Assembly (NCBI RefSeq): GCF_003987435.1
Contig: NZ_PIQG01000002.1
Span: 434,001-498,000 of the forward strand
Source: Pseudidiomarina taiwanensis
Lineage (GTDB): Bacteria > Pseudomonadota > Gammaproteobacteria > Enterobacterales > Alteromonadaceae
Reading direction: 5' to 3'
Length of the DNA: 64,000 nt
Shown here one piece after another: positions 49,924-61,201 of this stretch. A program made the translations under genes and the position numbers. Numbering within the stretch: position 1 is the stretch's first letter; every line of letters begins with the position of its first letter. The notes under the pieces are model-generated. The model ran no database searches, was not told the origin of the DNA, and saw only the letters and a program-made list of their open reading frames with translations.

Positions 49924-52900
49924 TCAGTCTTGGTCCAAATCGATATTGATACCAAGTGAGCGGATTTCCTTCAGAAGTACGTTGAAGGATTCCGGCATAC
50001 CTGCTTCCATCCGCAGATCGTTGTCGACGATGTTTTTGTACATCTTGGTCCGACCGTTTACGTCGTCCGACTTCACCGTCAACATTTCCTGCAAGGTGTA
50101 TGCAGCACCGTATGCTTCTAATGCCCACACTTCCATCTCACCGAAGCGCTGGCCACCAAATTGAGCTTTACCGCCCAATGGCTGCTGCGTTACCAAGCTG
50201 TAAGAGCCGGTTGAACGTGCATGCATCTTATCGTCCACTAAGTGGTTAAGTTTGAGCATGTACATATAACCTACCGTCACATCACGCTCGAAACGATCGC
50301 CGGTACGACCATCGAATAAGGTGATCTGACCTGACTCTGGTAAATCAGCCAACTTCAGGAGTTCTTTAATTTCGCTTTCAACTGCACCGTCGAATACTGG
50401 GGTGGCAGTCGGTAAGCCTTTCTTCAAGTTGTGTGCGAGACGCATCACTTCTTCATCGCTGAAGCTATCGATATCGACTTCTTGACGCGAGTTCCCGAGG
50501 CTATACACCTGTTTCAGGAAGTCACGCATCTCAGCCAATTTCGCTTGCTGCTTCAACATGTTTTCGATCTTGGTACCGATACCACGAGCCGCCAAACCAA
50601 GGTGGGTCTCGAGGATCTGACCAATGTTCATCCGCGACGGAACCCCAAGTGGGTTCAAGACGATATCGACCGGATTACCGTGCTCGTCGTATGGCATATC
50701 TTCAACTGGAACAATCGTTGAGATAACACCTTTGTTACCGTGACGACCAGCGAGCTTATCACCCGGCTGGATACGGCGACGAACCGCGAGGTAAACCTTA
50801 ACAATCTTCAGAACGCCTGGCGCAAGATCATCCCCTTGGGTGATTTTACGGCGCTTGTTCTCGAATTTGTTGTCAAAATCGGCACGCAATTCTTCGTACT
50901 GCTGCGCGATTTGCTCAAGTTGCTGCTGCGCAGCTTCTTTCTTGAGGTTTTGCGTCAACCACTTGCTCGACTCGAGGCTCGCTAATTTTGACTCGTCAAA
51001 ACCGTTTGCCAATAACAAAGTGCGAGCGCGCTCAAAAATACCTTTTTCAAGGATCTTGAACTCGTCGGTTAAATCTTTCTTAACCTGAGCAAGCTGCATC
51101 TCTTCGATGTCGATTGCCCGCTTATCTTTTTCCACGCCATCGCGGGTAAAGACTTGAACGTCAATAACGGTACCAGTGACCCCATTAGGAACACGCAGTG
51201 AGCTATCTTTAACGTCCGATGCCTTCTCACCGAAGATTGCACGCAGAAGTTTCTCTTCTGGGGTTAATTGGGTCTCACCTTTTGGTGTGACTTTACCCAC
51301 TAAGATGTCGCCACCGCTCACTTCAGCACCGACGAATACAACGCCTGATTCATCAAGCTTGTTCAGTGCTGACTCACCCACGTTCGGGATATCTGCAGTG
51401 ATTTCTTCGGCACCTAATTTGGTGTCACGGGCAACACAGCTTAGCTCTTGAATGTGAATCGTGGTTAAACGATCTTCTTCAACTACACGCTCCGAGATCA
51501 AAATTGAATCTTCGAAGTTGTAACCATTCCAAGGCATAAACGCGACGCGCAGGTTTTGGCCAAGGGCTAGCTCACCCATATCTGTTGATGGGCCATCCGC
51601 CAACACATCACCACGCATAACCGGCTCACCAACATTCACAGTTGGAGTTTGGTTAATACACGTGTTCTGGTTTGAACGGGTGTATTTGATCAAGTTATAG
51701 ATGTCGATACCCGCTTCACCTGGGACCATTTCATCTTCATTTACCTTGACCACGATACGGCTGGCATCGACTTTATCGACTACACCGCCACGCTTAGCAA
51801 CAACGGTTACGCCCGAGTCGACCGCAACAGTGCGCTCGATACCCGTTCCAACCAACGGCTTATCGGCGCGTAAAGTTGGAACCGCCTGACGTTGCATGTT
51901 TGAACCCATCAAGGCACGGTTCGCATCATCGTGCTCAAGGAATGGAATCAAGCTCGCAGCAATCGAAACGATCTGCTGTGGTGCAACGTCCATATACTGA
52001 ATCTGCTCACGTGACATCAGTGATGATTCGTTTTTGTGACGACACGGAATGAGATCATCGATTAACTCGTTGTTCTCGTTCATCGCAACGTTAGCCTGCG
52101 CGATAACGTACTGGCCTTCTTCGATTGCCGACAAGTAATCAACATCGTCAGTTACGACGCCATCGATCACGCGACGATATGGCGTTTCGAGGAAGCCATA
52201 CTCGTTAGTGCGCGCAAAGGTCGACAATGAGTTAATCAAACCAATGTTTGGACCTTCAGGGGTCTCAATCGGACAAACACGACCATAGTGAGTTGGGTGT
52301 ACGTCACGAACTTCGAAGCCTGCCCGCTCACGGGTCAAACCACCCGGCCCAAGCGCTGAAATACGACGCTTGTGAGTGACTTCTGAAAGCGGGTTGTTCT
52401 GGTCCATAAACTGTGACAACTGGCTCGAACCAAAGAACTCTTTCACCGCAGCACTGATTGGCTTCGCGTTGATCAAGTCTTGTGGCATGATCGCGTCGAG
52501 GTCACCAAGGCTTAAGCGCTCTTTAACGGCACGCTCAACCCGGACGAGACCAACTCGGAATTGGTTTTCAGCCATTTCACCAACCGAACGAATACGGCGG
52601 TTACCTAAGTGGTCGATATCATCCACTTCATCGACACCATTGCGGATCTCGATCAGTTTCTTCATCACTTCGATGATATCTTCTTTGGTCAAAGTACCCG
52701 GACCGGTTAGGTCATCACGACCTAAACGACGGTTAAACTTCATCCGACCAACGGCTGACAAATCATAACGGTCTTCGCTGAAGAACAAGTTATCAAATAA
52801 GGTTTCAGCGGCTTCTTTTGTTGGTGGCTCACCTGGACGCATCATGCGATAAATTTCCACTAGCGCCTCAAGGCGGTTCGTGGTGGTATCGATGCGCAGG

Positions 52901-53952
52901 GTTTCGCTCATGTACGGACCATGGTCAAGATCGTTGACGAACAAGGTCTCAAGCTTTTTGAAGCCAGCTTCACGTAACTTCGCAAGTAACTCGAGGTTCA
53001 ACTCGGTGTTTGCTTCAGCAATGATTTCACCGGTTTTCTTCTCGACGTAATCTTTCGCCAATACTTTACCCACTAAATACTCAACCGGAACTTCCATCTC
53101 TGGCTGGTTAAGTTTAGCGATCTGGTTGATATGGCGTGCAGTAATCCGACGACCTTTTTCAACAATGACTTCGCCGTCATCGTTTTTGATGTCGAACTTG
53201 GCCGTTTCACCGCGCAGGCGCTCAGGGACAAGCTGCATGAATACTTTACGGTTCTTGAACTGGAAGTACGTGGTCTCGAAGAAGATATCGAGAATTTCTT
53301 CTGTACTATATTCAAGCGCACGCAAAATGATCGACGCGGGAAGTTTCCGGCGACGGTCGATACGTACGAATACGTTGTCCTTTGGATCGAACTCAAAGTC
53401 TAACCATGAACCACGGTAAGGAATCACTCGGGCGTTATAAAGTACTTTACCTGATGAGTGTGTTTTACCTTTGTCGTGATCAAAGAAGACACCTGGAGAA
53501 CGATGCAACTGAGAAACGATAACCCGCTCAGTACCGTTGATAACAAAGGTACCGTTATCGGTCATCAATGGGATTTCACCCATATAAACTTCTTGCTCTT
53601 TGATGTCTTTAACTGTGCCAGCGGCAGCTTCTTTATCGTAAAGCACCAAACGCAATTTAACTCGCAAAGGAGCAGAATAAGTGATGCCACGAATTTGACA
53701 TTCATTGACGTCAAACACTGGCTCACCTAAGTGGTAGCTCACGTACTGCAATTCAGAATTACCGCTATAAGCCGTAATCGGAAATACTGAGCGAAATGCC
53801 GCTTCCAGGCCATTTTGGCCATCTGGATCGGGATCGATGAACTTTTTAAATGAATCTAATTGGATTGACAGCAGGTACGGTACCTCAAGTACATGAGGTC
53901 GCTTACCAAAATCCTTGCGAATACGTTTTTTCTCAGAGTAGGAGTACGCCAT
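49924..53952 (-). CDS. rpoB: RNA polymerase subunit beta
   Basis: Catalytic subunit of 1342 aa. The rifampicin pocket reads [20 protein letters not shown] followed by [13 protein letters not shown], which is wild type. It follows rplL after about 216 bp that hold an attenuator-like hairpin, and precedes rpoC by 35 bp. Confidence 0.99.
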   Translation of the reverse strand: MAYSYSEKKRIRKDFGKRPHVLEVPYLLSIQLDSFKKFIDPDPDGQNGLEAAFRSVFPITAYSGNSELQYVSYHLGEPVFDVNECQIRGITYSAPLRVKLRLVLYDKEAAAGTVKDIKEQEVYMGEIPLMTDNGTFVINGTERVIVSQLHRSPGVFFDHDKGKTHSSGKVLYNARVIPYRGSWLDFEFDPKDNVFVRIDRRRKLPASIILRALEYSTEEILDIFFETTYFQFKNRKVFMQLVPERLRGETAKFDIKNDDGEVIVEKGRRITARHINQIAKLNQPEMEVPVEYLVGKVLAKDYVEKKTGEIIAEANTELNLELLAKLREAGFKKLETLFVNDLDHGPYMSETLRIDTTTNRLEALVEIYRMMRPGEPPTKEAAETLFDNLFFSEDRYDLSAVGRMKFNRRLGRDDLTGPGTLTKEDIIEVMKKLIEIRNGVDEVDDIDHLGNRRIRSVGEMAENQFRVGLVRVERAVKERLSLGDLDAIMPQDLINAKPISAAVKEFFGSSQLSQFMDQNNPLSEVTHKRRISALGPGGLTRERAGFEVRDVHPTHYGRVCPIETPEGPNIGLINSLSTFARTNEYGFLETPYRRVIDGVVTDDVDYLSAIEEGQYVIAQANVAMNENNELIDDLIPCRHKNESSLMSREQIQYMDVAPQQIVSIAASLIPFLEHDDANRALMGSNMQRQAVPTLRADKPLVGTGIERTVAVDSGVTVVAKRGGVVDKVDASRIVVKVNEDEMVPGEAGIDIYNLIKYTRSNQNTCINQTPTVNVGEPVMRGDVLADGPSTDMGELALGQNLRVAFMPWNGYNFEDSILISERVVEEDRLTTIHIQELSCVARDTKLGAEEITADIPNVGESALNKLDESGVVFVGAEVSGGDILVGKVTPKGETQLTPEEKLLRAIFGEKASDVKDSSLRVPNGVTGTVIDVQVFTRDGVEKDKRAIDIEEMQLAQVKKDLTDEFKILEKGIFERARTLLLANGFDESKLASLESSKWLTQNLKKEAAQQQLEQIAQQYEELRADFDNKFENKRRKITQGDDLAPGVLKIVKVYLAVRRRIQPGDKLAGRHGNKGVISTIVPVEDMPYDEHGNPVDIVLNPLGVPSRMNIGQILETHLGLAARGIGTKIENMLKQQAKLAEMRDFLKQVYSLGNSRQEVDIDSFSDEEVMRLAHNLKKGLPTATPVFDGAVESEIKELLKLADLPESGQITLFDGRTGDRFERDVTVGYMYMLKLNHLVDDKMHARSTGSYSLVTQQPLGGKAQFGGQRFGEMEVWALEAYGAAYTLQEMLTVKSDDVNGRTKMYKNIVDNDLRMEAGMPESFNVLLKEIRSLGINIDLDQD

Positions 53953-54100
53953 GGGGTTCCTCAGCTAGCTGATTGATGACCCTAACTATCGAGGTTTCGA
54001 TAGTTAAAAACAAACCAGACCAAAAGTTTGTCATTCCCGTTTTTGTCACCGCGAGCATGCACCCCAAGAACGGGCAAAAATGATACATGCTTAACAGCGC

Positions 54101-54131
54101 AAAAAGGCTGGTGACCCAAAAGTCACCAGCC
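54101..54131 (-). terminator. Attenuator-type terminator between rplL and rpoB
   Basis: GGCTGGTGAC and GTCACCAGCC form a perfect 10-bp stem with a 6-base loop and a T5 run on the minus strand. A partial terminator in this spacer lowers rpoBC expression relative to ribosomal proteins in Escherichia coli, and the same role is likely. Confidence 0.85.
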
Positions 54132-54168
54132 CTAGGCCTAAACGGCCAATTTTTTAAAGTGCAGTTGC

Positions 54169-54549
54169 TTACTTAAGTTCAACTTCCGCACCGGCTTCTT
54201 CAAGCTCTTTCTTCAGTGCTTCAGCGTCGTCTTTAGACAAGCCTTCTTTCACTGCTACTGGAGCTGATTCAACCATGTCTTTCGCTTCTTTCAGGCCAAG
54301 ACCAGTTGCGCCACGTACTGCTTTGATTGCAGCAACTTTGTTCGCGCCTGCGGCTTTCAAGATTACGTCAAATTCAGTTTTCTCTTCCGCTGCACCAGCG
54401 TCGCCGCCTGCAGCTGGACCTGCTGCTACAGCTACTGCTGCAGAAGCGTCAACACCGAATTTTTCTTCCGCTGCAGCGATGAGATCAACAAGATCCATTA
54501 CTGACATTTCAGCGATTGCATTCAAAATATCGTCTTTAGTAAGAGCCAT
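54169..54549 (-). CDS. rplL: 50S ribosomal protein L7/L12
   Basis: Stalk protein of 126 aa that recruits translation GTPases. The N-terminal dimerisation region begins [20 protein letters not shown], followed by an alanine- and glycine-rich hinge (about 38-52) and the C-terminal domain with [12 protein letters not shown]. It follows rplJ by about 53 bp. Confidence 0.98.
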   Translation of the reverse strand: MALTKDDILNAIAEMSVMDLVDLIAAAEEKFGVDASAAVAVAAGPAAGGDAGAAEEKTEFDVILKAAGANKVAAIKAVRGATGLGLKEAKDMVESAPVAVKEGLSKDDAEALKKELEEAGAEVELK

Positions 54550-54602
54550 AACTCTAAACTCCTGGGTTATAAATTACAAAAAATTGGTTAAAAAAACCGC
54601 TT

Positions 54603-55121
54603 CTACTTAGCGTCTTTAATTGCCGACAACACACGCGCAAACTTGCTTGGAACTTCGTTAACAGTACGAACGAATTTCGAAACAGGCGCTTTGAAGGTTG
54701 CGAGCAATTTCGCCAATGCTTCGTCGCGAGTCGGAAGTGATGCAACCGCATCCAACTTGTCCGCACCCATCAAGCCGTTACCGGTTGATAGCGCAGTCAC
54801 TTGCAGGTTCTTATTCTCTTTGGCGAAGTCTTTGAACAAACGAGCTGAAGCGCCCGGTGCATCCAAAGAAAAACCGTAGATCAAAGGACCTTTAAGAGCT
54901 GGTTCCATGTCTTCGAACTGCGTTCCTTCGAAAGCACGCTTGGCTAGGGTATTCCGAATAACTTTCAGATATACGCCTTGCTCACGCGCTTTAGAACGCA
55001 GCACAGTCATGTCTGCAACTTCCATTCCGCGATACTCGGCAACAGCGACGGATAGCGCTTTTGAAGCAACTTCGTTAACTTCTTTAACGATTGCTTGTTT
55101 TGCTGCTAAACCTAGTGCCAC
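54603..55121 (-). CDS. rplJ: 50S ribosomal protein L10 (GTG start)
   Basis: Base of the L7/L12 stalk, 172 aa. The start is GTG at 55121, giving [16 protein letters not shown], with GAGGTG 7 bases upstream. The frame is open upstream to 55214, but that extension lies in the conserved L10 leader and has no homology to L10. In Escherichia coli the L10-L7/L12 complex binds this leader and represses translation. Confidence 0.96.
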   Translation of the reverse strand: MALGLAAKQAIVKEVNEVASKALSVAVAEYRGMEVADMTVLRSKAREQGVYLKVIRNTLAKRAFEGTQFEDMEPALKGPLIYGFSLDAPGASARLFKDFAKENKNLQVTALSTGNGLMGADKLDAVASLPTRDEALAKLLATFKAPVSKFVRTVNEVPSKFARVLSAIKDAK

Positions 55122-55244
55122 TCGTATCACCTCTTTTTTTAGACCCGCCGCACCGAAGTACTTTGGGTCAACGTTACAATTTGGCAGACCATCAAACATC
55201 TGCCGCTTTGTCACGGTGAATCTCTACCCAGAGAGTCTGAGTCG

Positions 55245-55345
55245 GATATCACCATCTGCGCAGGAAATTAAGTTTGCCGATGCTACCGAAGTAGCGTCTT
55301 ACAACACCTGCGGTCTTGGACGGGAGCCTTCGCTCCAACCCATAA
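55245..55345 (-). ncRNA. Ribosomal protein L10 leader (autoregulatory mRNA element)
   Basis: Between rplA and rplJ the minus strand contains GGGTTGGAG, CCGCAGGTGTT and CTTAATTTCCTGCG-AGA-GGTGA in the same order and spacing as the L10 leader of enterobacteria. The pairing of CGCAGG with CCTGCG is intact. It is the binding site for the L10-L7/L12 complex that controls rplJ-rplL translation. Confidence 0.85.
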
Positions 55346-55349
55346 CCTT

Positions 55350-56045
55350 TTAGTTGCCGCTCAGTGAGCCCGCGTCGATTGCGACGCCTGCGCCCATAGT
55401 GGTCGACAAGCTAATTTTCTTGATGTACTGACCTTTTGCTGAAGAAGGCTTGGCTTTCTTCAGAGCTGCCAGCAGTGCTTCTAAGTTCTCTTTCAACTTA
55501 TCGTTGTCGAAGTCAACTTTACCGATGGTCGCATGGATGATACCGGCTTTGTCGTTGCGATAACGAATCTGACCCGCTTTGGCGTTTTTAACGGCAGTCT
55601 CAACATCAGGAGTTACCGTGCCAGTTTTCGGGTTAGGCATCAAACCGCGTGGACCAAGGATTTGACCCAACATACCAACAACGCGCATTGCGTCTGGAGT
55701 TGCGATAACGACGTCGAAGTTCATCTCGCCTTTTTTCACTTGCTCAGCAAGGTCTTCCATACCGACCAAGTCAGCACCAGCTGCTTTTGCTTTGTCAGCA
55801 TTTGCGCCGCTAGTAAATACCGCAACACGTACGTCACGACCGGTACCGTTTGGCAATACAGTTGCACCACGGACGTTTTGGTCAGATTTACGCGCATCAA
55901 TACCCAAGTTGACTGATACGTCTACGCTTTCAGTGAACTTAGCAGTTGCTAATTCTTTTAACAGGTTGATTGCTTCGTTGATTTCATAATCACGAGCTTC
56001 AACTTTCTCACGGATGAGGCGAGCACGCTTGGTTAACTTAGCCAT
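55350..56045 (-). CDS. rplA: 50S ribosomal protein L1
   Basis: 23S rRNA binding protein of the L1 stalk and translational repressor of rplK-rplA. The start at 56045 gives [16 protein letters not shown], 231 aa. The characteristic [12 protein letters not shown] motif is present. It starts 1 bp after the rplK stop. Confidence 0.98.
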   Translation of the reverse strand: MAKLTKRARLIREKVEARDYEINEAINLLKELATAKFTESVDVSVNLGIDARKSDQNVRGATVLPNGTGRDVRVAVFTSGANADKAKAAGADLVGMEDLAEQVKKGEMNFDVVIATPDAMRVVGMLGQILGPRGLMPNPKTGTVTPDVETAVKNAKAGQIRYRNDKAGIIHATIGKVDFDNDKLKENLEALLAALKKAKPSSAKGQYIKKISLSTTMGAGVAIDAGSLSGN

Positions 56046-56046
56046 C

Positions 56047-56478
56047 TTACAGACCCTCCACATTCAAGCCCATTGCGCGAGCAGAGCCGGCGATGGTGCG
56101 AACCGCTGCGTCAAGATCAGCTGCTGTTAAGTCAGGCTCTTTGATCTTGGCGATTTCTTCCAGCTGGGCACGGGTTACAGTACCGACCTTCTCAGTGTTC
56201 GGACGACCTGAACCACTCTTGATGCCTGCTGCTTTCTTGAGCAAGTAAGCTGCTGGAGGAGTTTTGGTAATAAATGTGAAAGAACGGTCTTCGAAGACAG
56301 AAATTTCAACCGGAACTGGAGCGCCTTTTTCAAGTTCGCCAGTTTGGGCGTTGAATGCCTTACAGAATTCCATGATATTCACACCGTGCTGACCCAATGC
56401 TGGACCAACTGGTGGAGATGGGTTAGCTGCACCCGCTGCGACTTGCAGCTTGATGATAGCTTTTAGCTTCTTAGCCAT
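56047..56478 (-). CDS. rplK: 50S ribosomal protein L11
   Basis: GTPase-associated centre protein of 143 aa, beginning [20 protein letters not shown] with the [13 protein letters not shown] motif. It is the first gene of the rplKAJL-rpoBC transcript from its own strong promoter at 56570-56598. Confidence 0.98.
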   Translation of the reverse strand: MAKKLKAIIKLQVAAGAANPSPPVGPALGQHGVNIMEFCKAFNAQTGELEKGAPVPVEISVFEDRSFTFITKTPPAAYLLKKAAGIKSGSGRPNTEKVGTVTRAQLEEIAKIKEPDLTAADLDAAVRTIAGSARAMGLNVEGL

Positions 56479-56512
56479 GTGTTTAGCCTCTTAGTTATGG
56501 GTCAAACGCCTC

Positions 56513-56536
56513 GTAAGTTATTAAGAGGTAACTTAC
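56513..56536 (-). promoter_or_regulatory. Leader hairpin of rplK (possible L1 operator)
   Basis: GTAAGTTA and TAACTTAC form a perfect 8-bp stem with an 8-base loop in the rplK leader, 35 bp before the ATG. In Escherichia coli L1 binds a structured leader at this place to repress rplK-rplA. The L1-target sequence itself was not verified. Confidence 0.45.
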
Positions 56537-56569
56537 TCAATCGGCTCCCCGACGTAAAAAAGGAGGCGA

Positions 56570-56598
56570 AGTATAGCCGTTTTCGCACTCCAATGCAA
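56570..56598 (-). promoter_or_regulatory. Strong promoter of rplKAJL-rpoBC
   Basis: On the minus strand TTGCAT (56593-56598) and TATACT (56570-56575) are separated by exactly 17 bp. The heptamer array of locus B begins 4 bp upstream of the -35, in the UP-element position. Confidence 0.85.
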
Positions 56599-56602
56599 TA
56601 AA

Positions 56603-56803
56603 GTTATTCGTTATTCGTTATTCGTTATTCGTTATTCGTTATTCGTTATTCGTTATTCGTTATTCGTTATTCGTTATTCGTTATTCGTTATTCGTTGTTC
56701 GTTATTCGTTGTTCGTTTGAACGAACAGTGCGAAGCACGTACGAAAAGCGCAGCGTACGAACAGCGAAGCCTACGAACAGCGCGAAGCGCGTACGAAAAA
56801 CGT
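56603..56803. repeat. Heptamer array and TTCGTACG modules, locus B
   Basis: Sixteen 7-bp units (13 perfect GTTATTC, then GTTGTTC, GTTATTC, GTTGTTC) fill 56603-56714. Next to them, up to the nusG stop, the minus strand reads four modules of about 16-20 bp, each starting TTCGTA and followed by a small GC hairpin such as GTGC-TTC-GCAC. The module core matches locus A. The array occupies the nusG-rplK spacer. Confidence 0.9.
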
Positions 56804-56805
56804 CG

Positions 56806-57345
56806 TTACGCTTTTTCGACCTGGCTGAATTCTAGCTCGACCGGAGTTGCGCGACCGAAGATCGAAACCGAAACCGTTAAACGACTCTTCTCATAGTCAA
56901 CGCTTTCAACAGTACCGTTGAAATCAGCAAATGGACCGTCGTTAACACGCACCACTTCACCTGGCTCGAATAATGTCTTCGGCCGTGGCTTATCGACTGA
57001 CTCTTCGAGACGGTTAAGAATGGTATCTGCTTCTTTTTGCGAGATTGGAGTTGGGCGATCTTGTTTACCGCCAATAAATCCGAGTACCCGAGGAATACTT
57101 TTCACTAAGTGCCAGCTTTCCTCATCCATGACCATTTCGACCAAGACATAACCGGGGAAGAATTTACGCTCGCTTTTACGACGCTCGCCACCTTTCATCT
57201 CGACCACTTCTTCGGTCGGAACAAGGACTTGGCCGAACTTATCTTCCATGCCGTGCATTTTAATGTGCTCACGCAATGACTGCGCAACGCGCCCTTCAAA
57301 GCCAGAGAATGCTTGCACTACATACCAACGTTTCTTAGCTGTCAT
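56806..57345 (-). CDS. nusG: Transcription termination/antitermination protein NusG
   Basis: Processivity factor linking RNA polymerase to Rho or the ribosome. The 179-aa protein has the NGN domain ([26 protein letters not shown]) and the C-terminal KOW domain ([21 protein letters not shown]). It starts 3 bp after secE. Confidence 0.98.
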   Translation of the reverse strand: MTAKKRWYVVQAFSGFEGRVAQSLREHIKMHGMEDKFGQVLVPTEEVVEMKGGERRKSERKFFPGYVLVEMVMDEESWHLVKSIPRVLGFIGGKQDRPTPISQKEADTILNRLEESVDKPRPKTLFEPGEVVRVNDGPFADFNGTVESVDYEKSRLTVSVSIFGRATPVELEFSQVEKA

Positions 57346-57348
57346 GGT

Positions 57349-57729
57349 TTAAAACTCCAGTCCGGTGAAGAAACCTACAATCCGCACGAGAATAGCATCC
57401 ATTCCCCACAAGATTAAAGAGACGATGGCGGTTGCCACGATCACGATAAGCGTTGTTTGGACTGTTTCTTGGCGAGTCGGCCATACTACTCGGCGCACTT
57501 CCATCCGGCTCTCTTTGGCGAAACCACGGAAGCGACGACCTTTATCAGTGGTGCCGGCGAAAAGACCCGCAACCACAACTAAAACGACGACGCCGATGGC
57601 GCGAACTAAAACCGATAATTGTTCACCATAGTAATAGTTACCAATAACGGCAGCGGCCAGCAACGCGATAGCAATGATCCATTTCACTGCATCAAAAGAG
57701 CTGGCTTGGGTTTCAGTCTGTGCACTCAT
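57349..57729 (-). CDS. secE: Protein translocase subunit SecE
   Basis: Essential SecYEG subunit. The 126-aa product has three transmembrane helices as in Escherichia coli: two N-terminal (about 15-30 and 37-58) and the conserved C-terminal one (about 93-118), preceded by the amphipathic hinge with EVRRVVWPTRQET. It lies between tRNA-Trp and nusG. Confidence 0.97.
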   Translation of the reverse strand: MSAQTETQASSFDAVKWIIAIALLAAAVIGNYYYGEQLSVLVRAIGVVVLVVVAGLFAGTTDKGRRFRGFAKESRMEVRRVVWPTRQETVQTTLIVIVATAIVSLILWGMDAILVRIVGFFTGLEF

Positions 57730-57780
57730 TCTTCATTCCTAATAACGAAACAGTTCGACATATCACTGCATTGAATTATG

Positions 57781-57857
57781 TGGCAGGGGCGGAGGGATTC
57801 GAACCCCCAACCGTCGGTTTTGGAGACCGCTGTTCTACCAATTGGAACTACGCCCCT
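57781..57857 (-). tRNA. trpT: tRNA-Trp (CCA)
   Basis: Cloverleaf with acceptor AGGGGCG/CGCCCCT, D stem GTTC/GAAC, anticodon loop CTCCAAA, T arm GGTTCGAAT and encoded CCA. The pair at the top of the anticodon stem is G-A, not G-C. It is transcribed ahead of secE, as in many gammaproteobacteria. Confidence 0.97.
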
Positions 57858-57892
57858 GCAATTTCTGTTTATGCGACAGAAACGGACGCTGT

Positions 57893-57920
57893 ATTATACC
57901 GATCAAACCATGCAAAACAA
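57893..57920 (-). promoter_or_regulatory. Promoter of trpT-secE-nusG
   Basis: On the minus strand TTGTTT (57915-57920) and TATAAT (57893-57898) are separated by 16 bp, about 35 bp before tRNA-Trp. The heptamer array of locus C begins 4 bp upstream of the -35, the same spacing as at rplK. Confidence 0.8.
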
Positions 57921-57924
57921 GGGC

Positions 57925-57994
57925 GTTATTGGTTATTGGTTATTGGTTATTGGTTACTGTTTTTACTAATAACTAATAACTAATAACCAATAAC
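57925..57994. repeat. Heptamer inverted array, locus C
   Basis: Five units (GTTATTG x4, GTTACTG) are followed by TTTTTAC and four units (TAATAAC x3, CAATAAC). The two arms can pair to make a long hairpin. It lies between the tufB terminator and the trpT promoter. Confidence 0.88.
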
Positions 57995-57998
57995 AAGT

Positions 57999-58025
57999 AA
58001 AAAAGGGAGCCGAAGCTCCCTTTTT
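57999..58025 (-). terminator. Terminator of tuf (copy 2)
   Basis: GGGAGC-TTCG-GCTCCC stem-loop at 58005-58020 with a T run, the same as that after tuf copy 1. Flanking sequence to the stop codon differs by one base between copies. Confidence 0.92.
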
Positions 58026-58047
58026 GTCACTCTACAGATTTCGACAA

Positions 58048-59232
58048 TTAGTCAAGAATCTTAGATACAACGCCCGCACCTACGGTACGACCACCTTCAC
58101 GAATCGCGAAGCGCAAGCCTTCGTCCATCGCGATTGGGTTGATTAGGTCAACAACAAACTTCAAGTTATCGCCTGGCATGACCATCTCTACGCCTTCCGG
58201 CAATTCTACTGAACCAGTAACGTCAGTCGTACGGAAGTAGAACTGTGGACGATAGCCTTTGAAGAATGGAGTGTGACGTCCGCCTTCTTCTTTGGTCAAT
58301 ACGTATACTTCTGCTTCAAACTTGGTGTGTGGAGTGATTGAACCAGGCTTCGCCAATACTTGACCACGCTGGATTTCGTCACGCTTCGTACCACGCAACA
58401 AGGCACCAATGTTCTCACCTGCACGACCTTCGTCAAGCAACTTACGGAACATTTCAACACCGGTTACAGTCGTCTTCGCAGTATCTTGGATACCTACGAT
58501 TTCAACTTCATCACCCGTGTTTACGATACCGCGCTCAACACGACCCGTTACTACAGTACCACGGCCTGAGATTGAGAAGACGTCTTCGATTGGCATCAAG
58601 AATGGCTTGTCGATGTCACGCTCTGGCTCTGGGATGTATGAATCCAAAGCTTCTGCCAATTCGATGATTTTCGCTTCCCACTTCTCTTCGCCTTCCAACG
58701 CTTTCAACGCTGAACCTTGAATCACTGGCAAGTCGTCGCCTGGGAAGTCGTACTCAGAAAGAAGTTCACGAACTTCCATCTCGACCAACTCAAGCAATTC
58801 TTCATCGTCAACCATGTCACACTTGTTCATGAATACGATGATGAATGGCACGCCAACCTGACGTGACAACAAGATGTGCTCACGGGTTTGTGGCATTGGA
58901 CCGTCAGTTGCAGCAACAACCAAGATCGCGCCGTCCATCTGTGCAGCACCAGTGATCATGTTTTTCACATAGTCAGCGTGTCCTGGGCAGTCAACGTGTG
59001 CGTAGTGACGCGTAGGAGTGTCGTACTCTACGTGTGAAGTCGCGATGGTGATACCACGCGCTTTTTCTTCTGGTGCGTTATCGATTTGGTCAAACGCACG
59101 TGCTGAACCACCATAAGTTTTTGCCAAAACTGTAGTGATCGCAGCGGTCAAAGTTGTTTTACCGTGGTCAACGTGGCCGATTGTACCGACGTTAACGTGC
59201 GGTTTGGAACGTTCAAATTTTTCTTTTGACAT
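58048..59232 (-). CDS. tuf: Elongation factor Tu (copy 2, tRNA-tufB operon)
   Basis: Second EF-Tu gene, 394 aa, identical in protein sequence to copy 1. The start at 59232 ([17 protein letters not shown]) follows AGAGAGG; the frame is open further upstream without support. It is transcribed after the tRNA genes Thr-Tyr-Gly-Thr, the classic tufB arrangement. Copy similarity stops abruptly at the ATG but continues through the terminator downstream. Confidence 0.98.
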   Translation of the reverse strand: MSKEKFERSKPHVNVGTIGHVDHGKTTLTAAITTVLAKTYGGSARAFDQIDNAPEEKARGITIATSHVEYDTPTRHYAHVDCPGHADYVKNMITGAAQMDGAILVVAATDGPMPQTREHILLSRQVGVPFIIVFMNKCDMVDDEELLELVEMEVRELLSEYDFPGDDLPVIQGSALKALEGEEKWEAKIIELAEALDSYIPEPERDIDKPFLMPIEDVFSISGRGTVVTGRVERGIVNTGDEVEIVGIQDTAKTTVTGVEMFRKLLDEGRAGENIGALLRGTKRDEIQRGQVLAKPGSITPHTKFEAEVYVLTKEEGGRHTPFFKGYRPQFYFRTTDVTGSVELPEGVEMVMPGDNLKFVVDLINPIAMDEGLRFAIREGGRTVGAGVVSKILD

Positions 59233-59324
59233 GACAGCCTCTCTTTGGACAACATTATGGTGGTTTAACACCAAATAAATTTTACTAACCCAAAATGAGA
59301 ATAGTTAGGTGGGACCGCCGCGAG

Positions 59325-59400
59325 TGGTGCTGATAGGCGGATTTGAACCGCCGACCTCACCCTTACCAAGGGTGCGCTCTACCAACTGAGCTATATCAGC
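59325..59400 (-). tRNA. thrT: tRNA-Thr (GGT)
   Basis: Acceptor GCTGATA/TATCAGC, anticodon loop with GGT, T arm GGTTCAAAT and encoded CCA; 76 nt. It is the last tRNA before tufB. Confidence 0.97.
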
Positions 59401-59413
59401 ACATCATGATTGT

Positions 59414-59488
<75 letters not shown>

Positions 59489-59549
59489 ATGCCTTGAATC
59501 GGGCCACCTCAAACCATTCTGAACTCACCGCATAACAGAATGCAAAAAG

Positions 59550-59634
59550 TGGTGGAGGGGGCAGGATTCGAACCTGCGAAGGCTGAGCCGGCAGATTTAC
59601 AGTCTGCTCCCGTTGACCGCTTGGGTACCCCTCC
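59550..59634 (-). tRNA. tyrU: tRNA-Tyr (GTA)
   Basis: Class II tRNA of 85 nt with a long variable arm, acceptor GGAGGGG/CCCCTCC, anticodon loop CTGTAAA with anticodon GTA and encoded CCA. Confidence 0.97.
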
Positions 59635-59650
59635 GTCCATTTTTTTGAGC

Positions 59651-59726
59651 TGGTGCCGGCAGAGAGAGTCGAACTCCCGACCTACTGATTACAAATCAGT
59701 TGCTCTACCAACTGAGCTATGCCGGC
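59651..59726 (-). tRNA. thrU: tRNA-Thr (TGT)
   Basis: Acceptor GCCGGCA/TGCCGGC, anticodon loop TTTGTAA with anticodon TGT, T arm AGTTCGACT and encoded CCA; 76 nt. It is the first gene of the tRNA-tufB transcript. Confidence 0.97.
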
Positions 59727-59746
59727 ACCCCGGTTAGGTGGAGCGC

Positions 59747-59775
59747 ATTCTATTGTATCGATTTATATGATGCAA
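59747..59775 (-). promoter_or_regulatory. Promoter of the thrU-tyrU-glyT-thrT-tufB operon
   Basis: On the minus strand TTGCAT (59770-59775) and TAGAAT (59747-59752) are separated by 17 bp. The GCGCTCC discriminator that follows is typical of growth-rate-controlled stable RNA promoters. Confidence 0.75.
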
Positions 59776-59815
59776 TAGATCACAGCGATTTTTTTGCGAT
59801 TATTGCGTCAATTGC

Positions 59816-61123
<1,308 letters not shown>

Positions 61124-61201
61124 TTACCAGCTACTGTTGAAAAAACAGGCGGCGATTTTAACAGGTATTTCCGTCATGCGGTAGTGTGATTCATCGCTGG
61201 T

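Noticed and set aside
55122-55214. Longer N-terminus for L10
   Set aside because: The extension translates the conserved L10 leader RNA, and a good GAGGTG site with GTG at 55121 gives the family N-terminus.
56603-56714. Short regularly repeated units that could suggest a CRISPR array
   Set aside because: The units are 7 bp and contiguous with no spacers, and no cas genes are nearby. This is a microsatellite-type array.
57778-57983. Plus-strand open frames over tRNA-Trp and the following repeats
   Set aside because: They are antisense to a clear tRNA and run into simple heptamer repeats; the WQGRRDSNPQP-type peptide is a known artefact of reading tRNA genes.
59540-59737. Plus-strand open frame over tRNA-Tyr and tRNA-Thr
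   Set aside because: It is an antisense artefact of two tRNA genes with no ribosome site.
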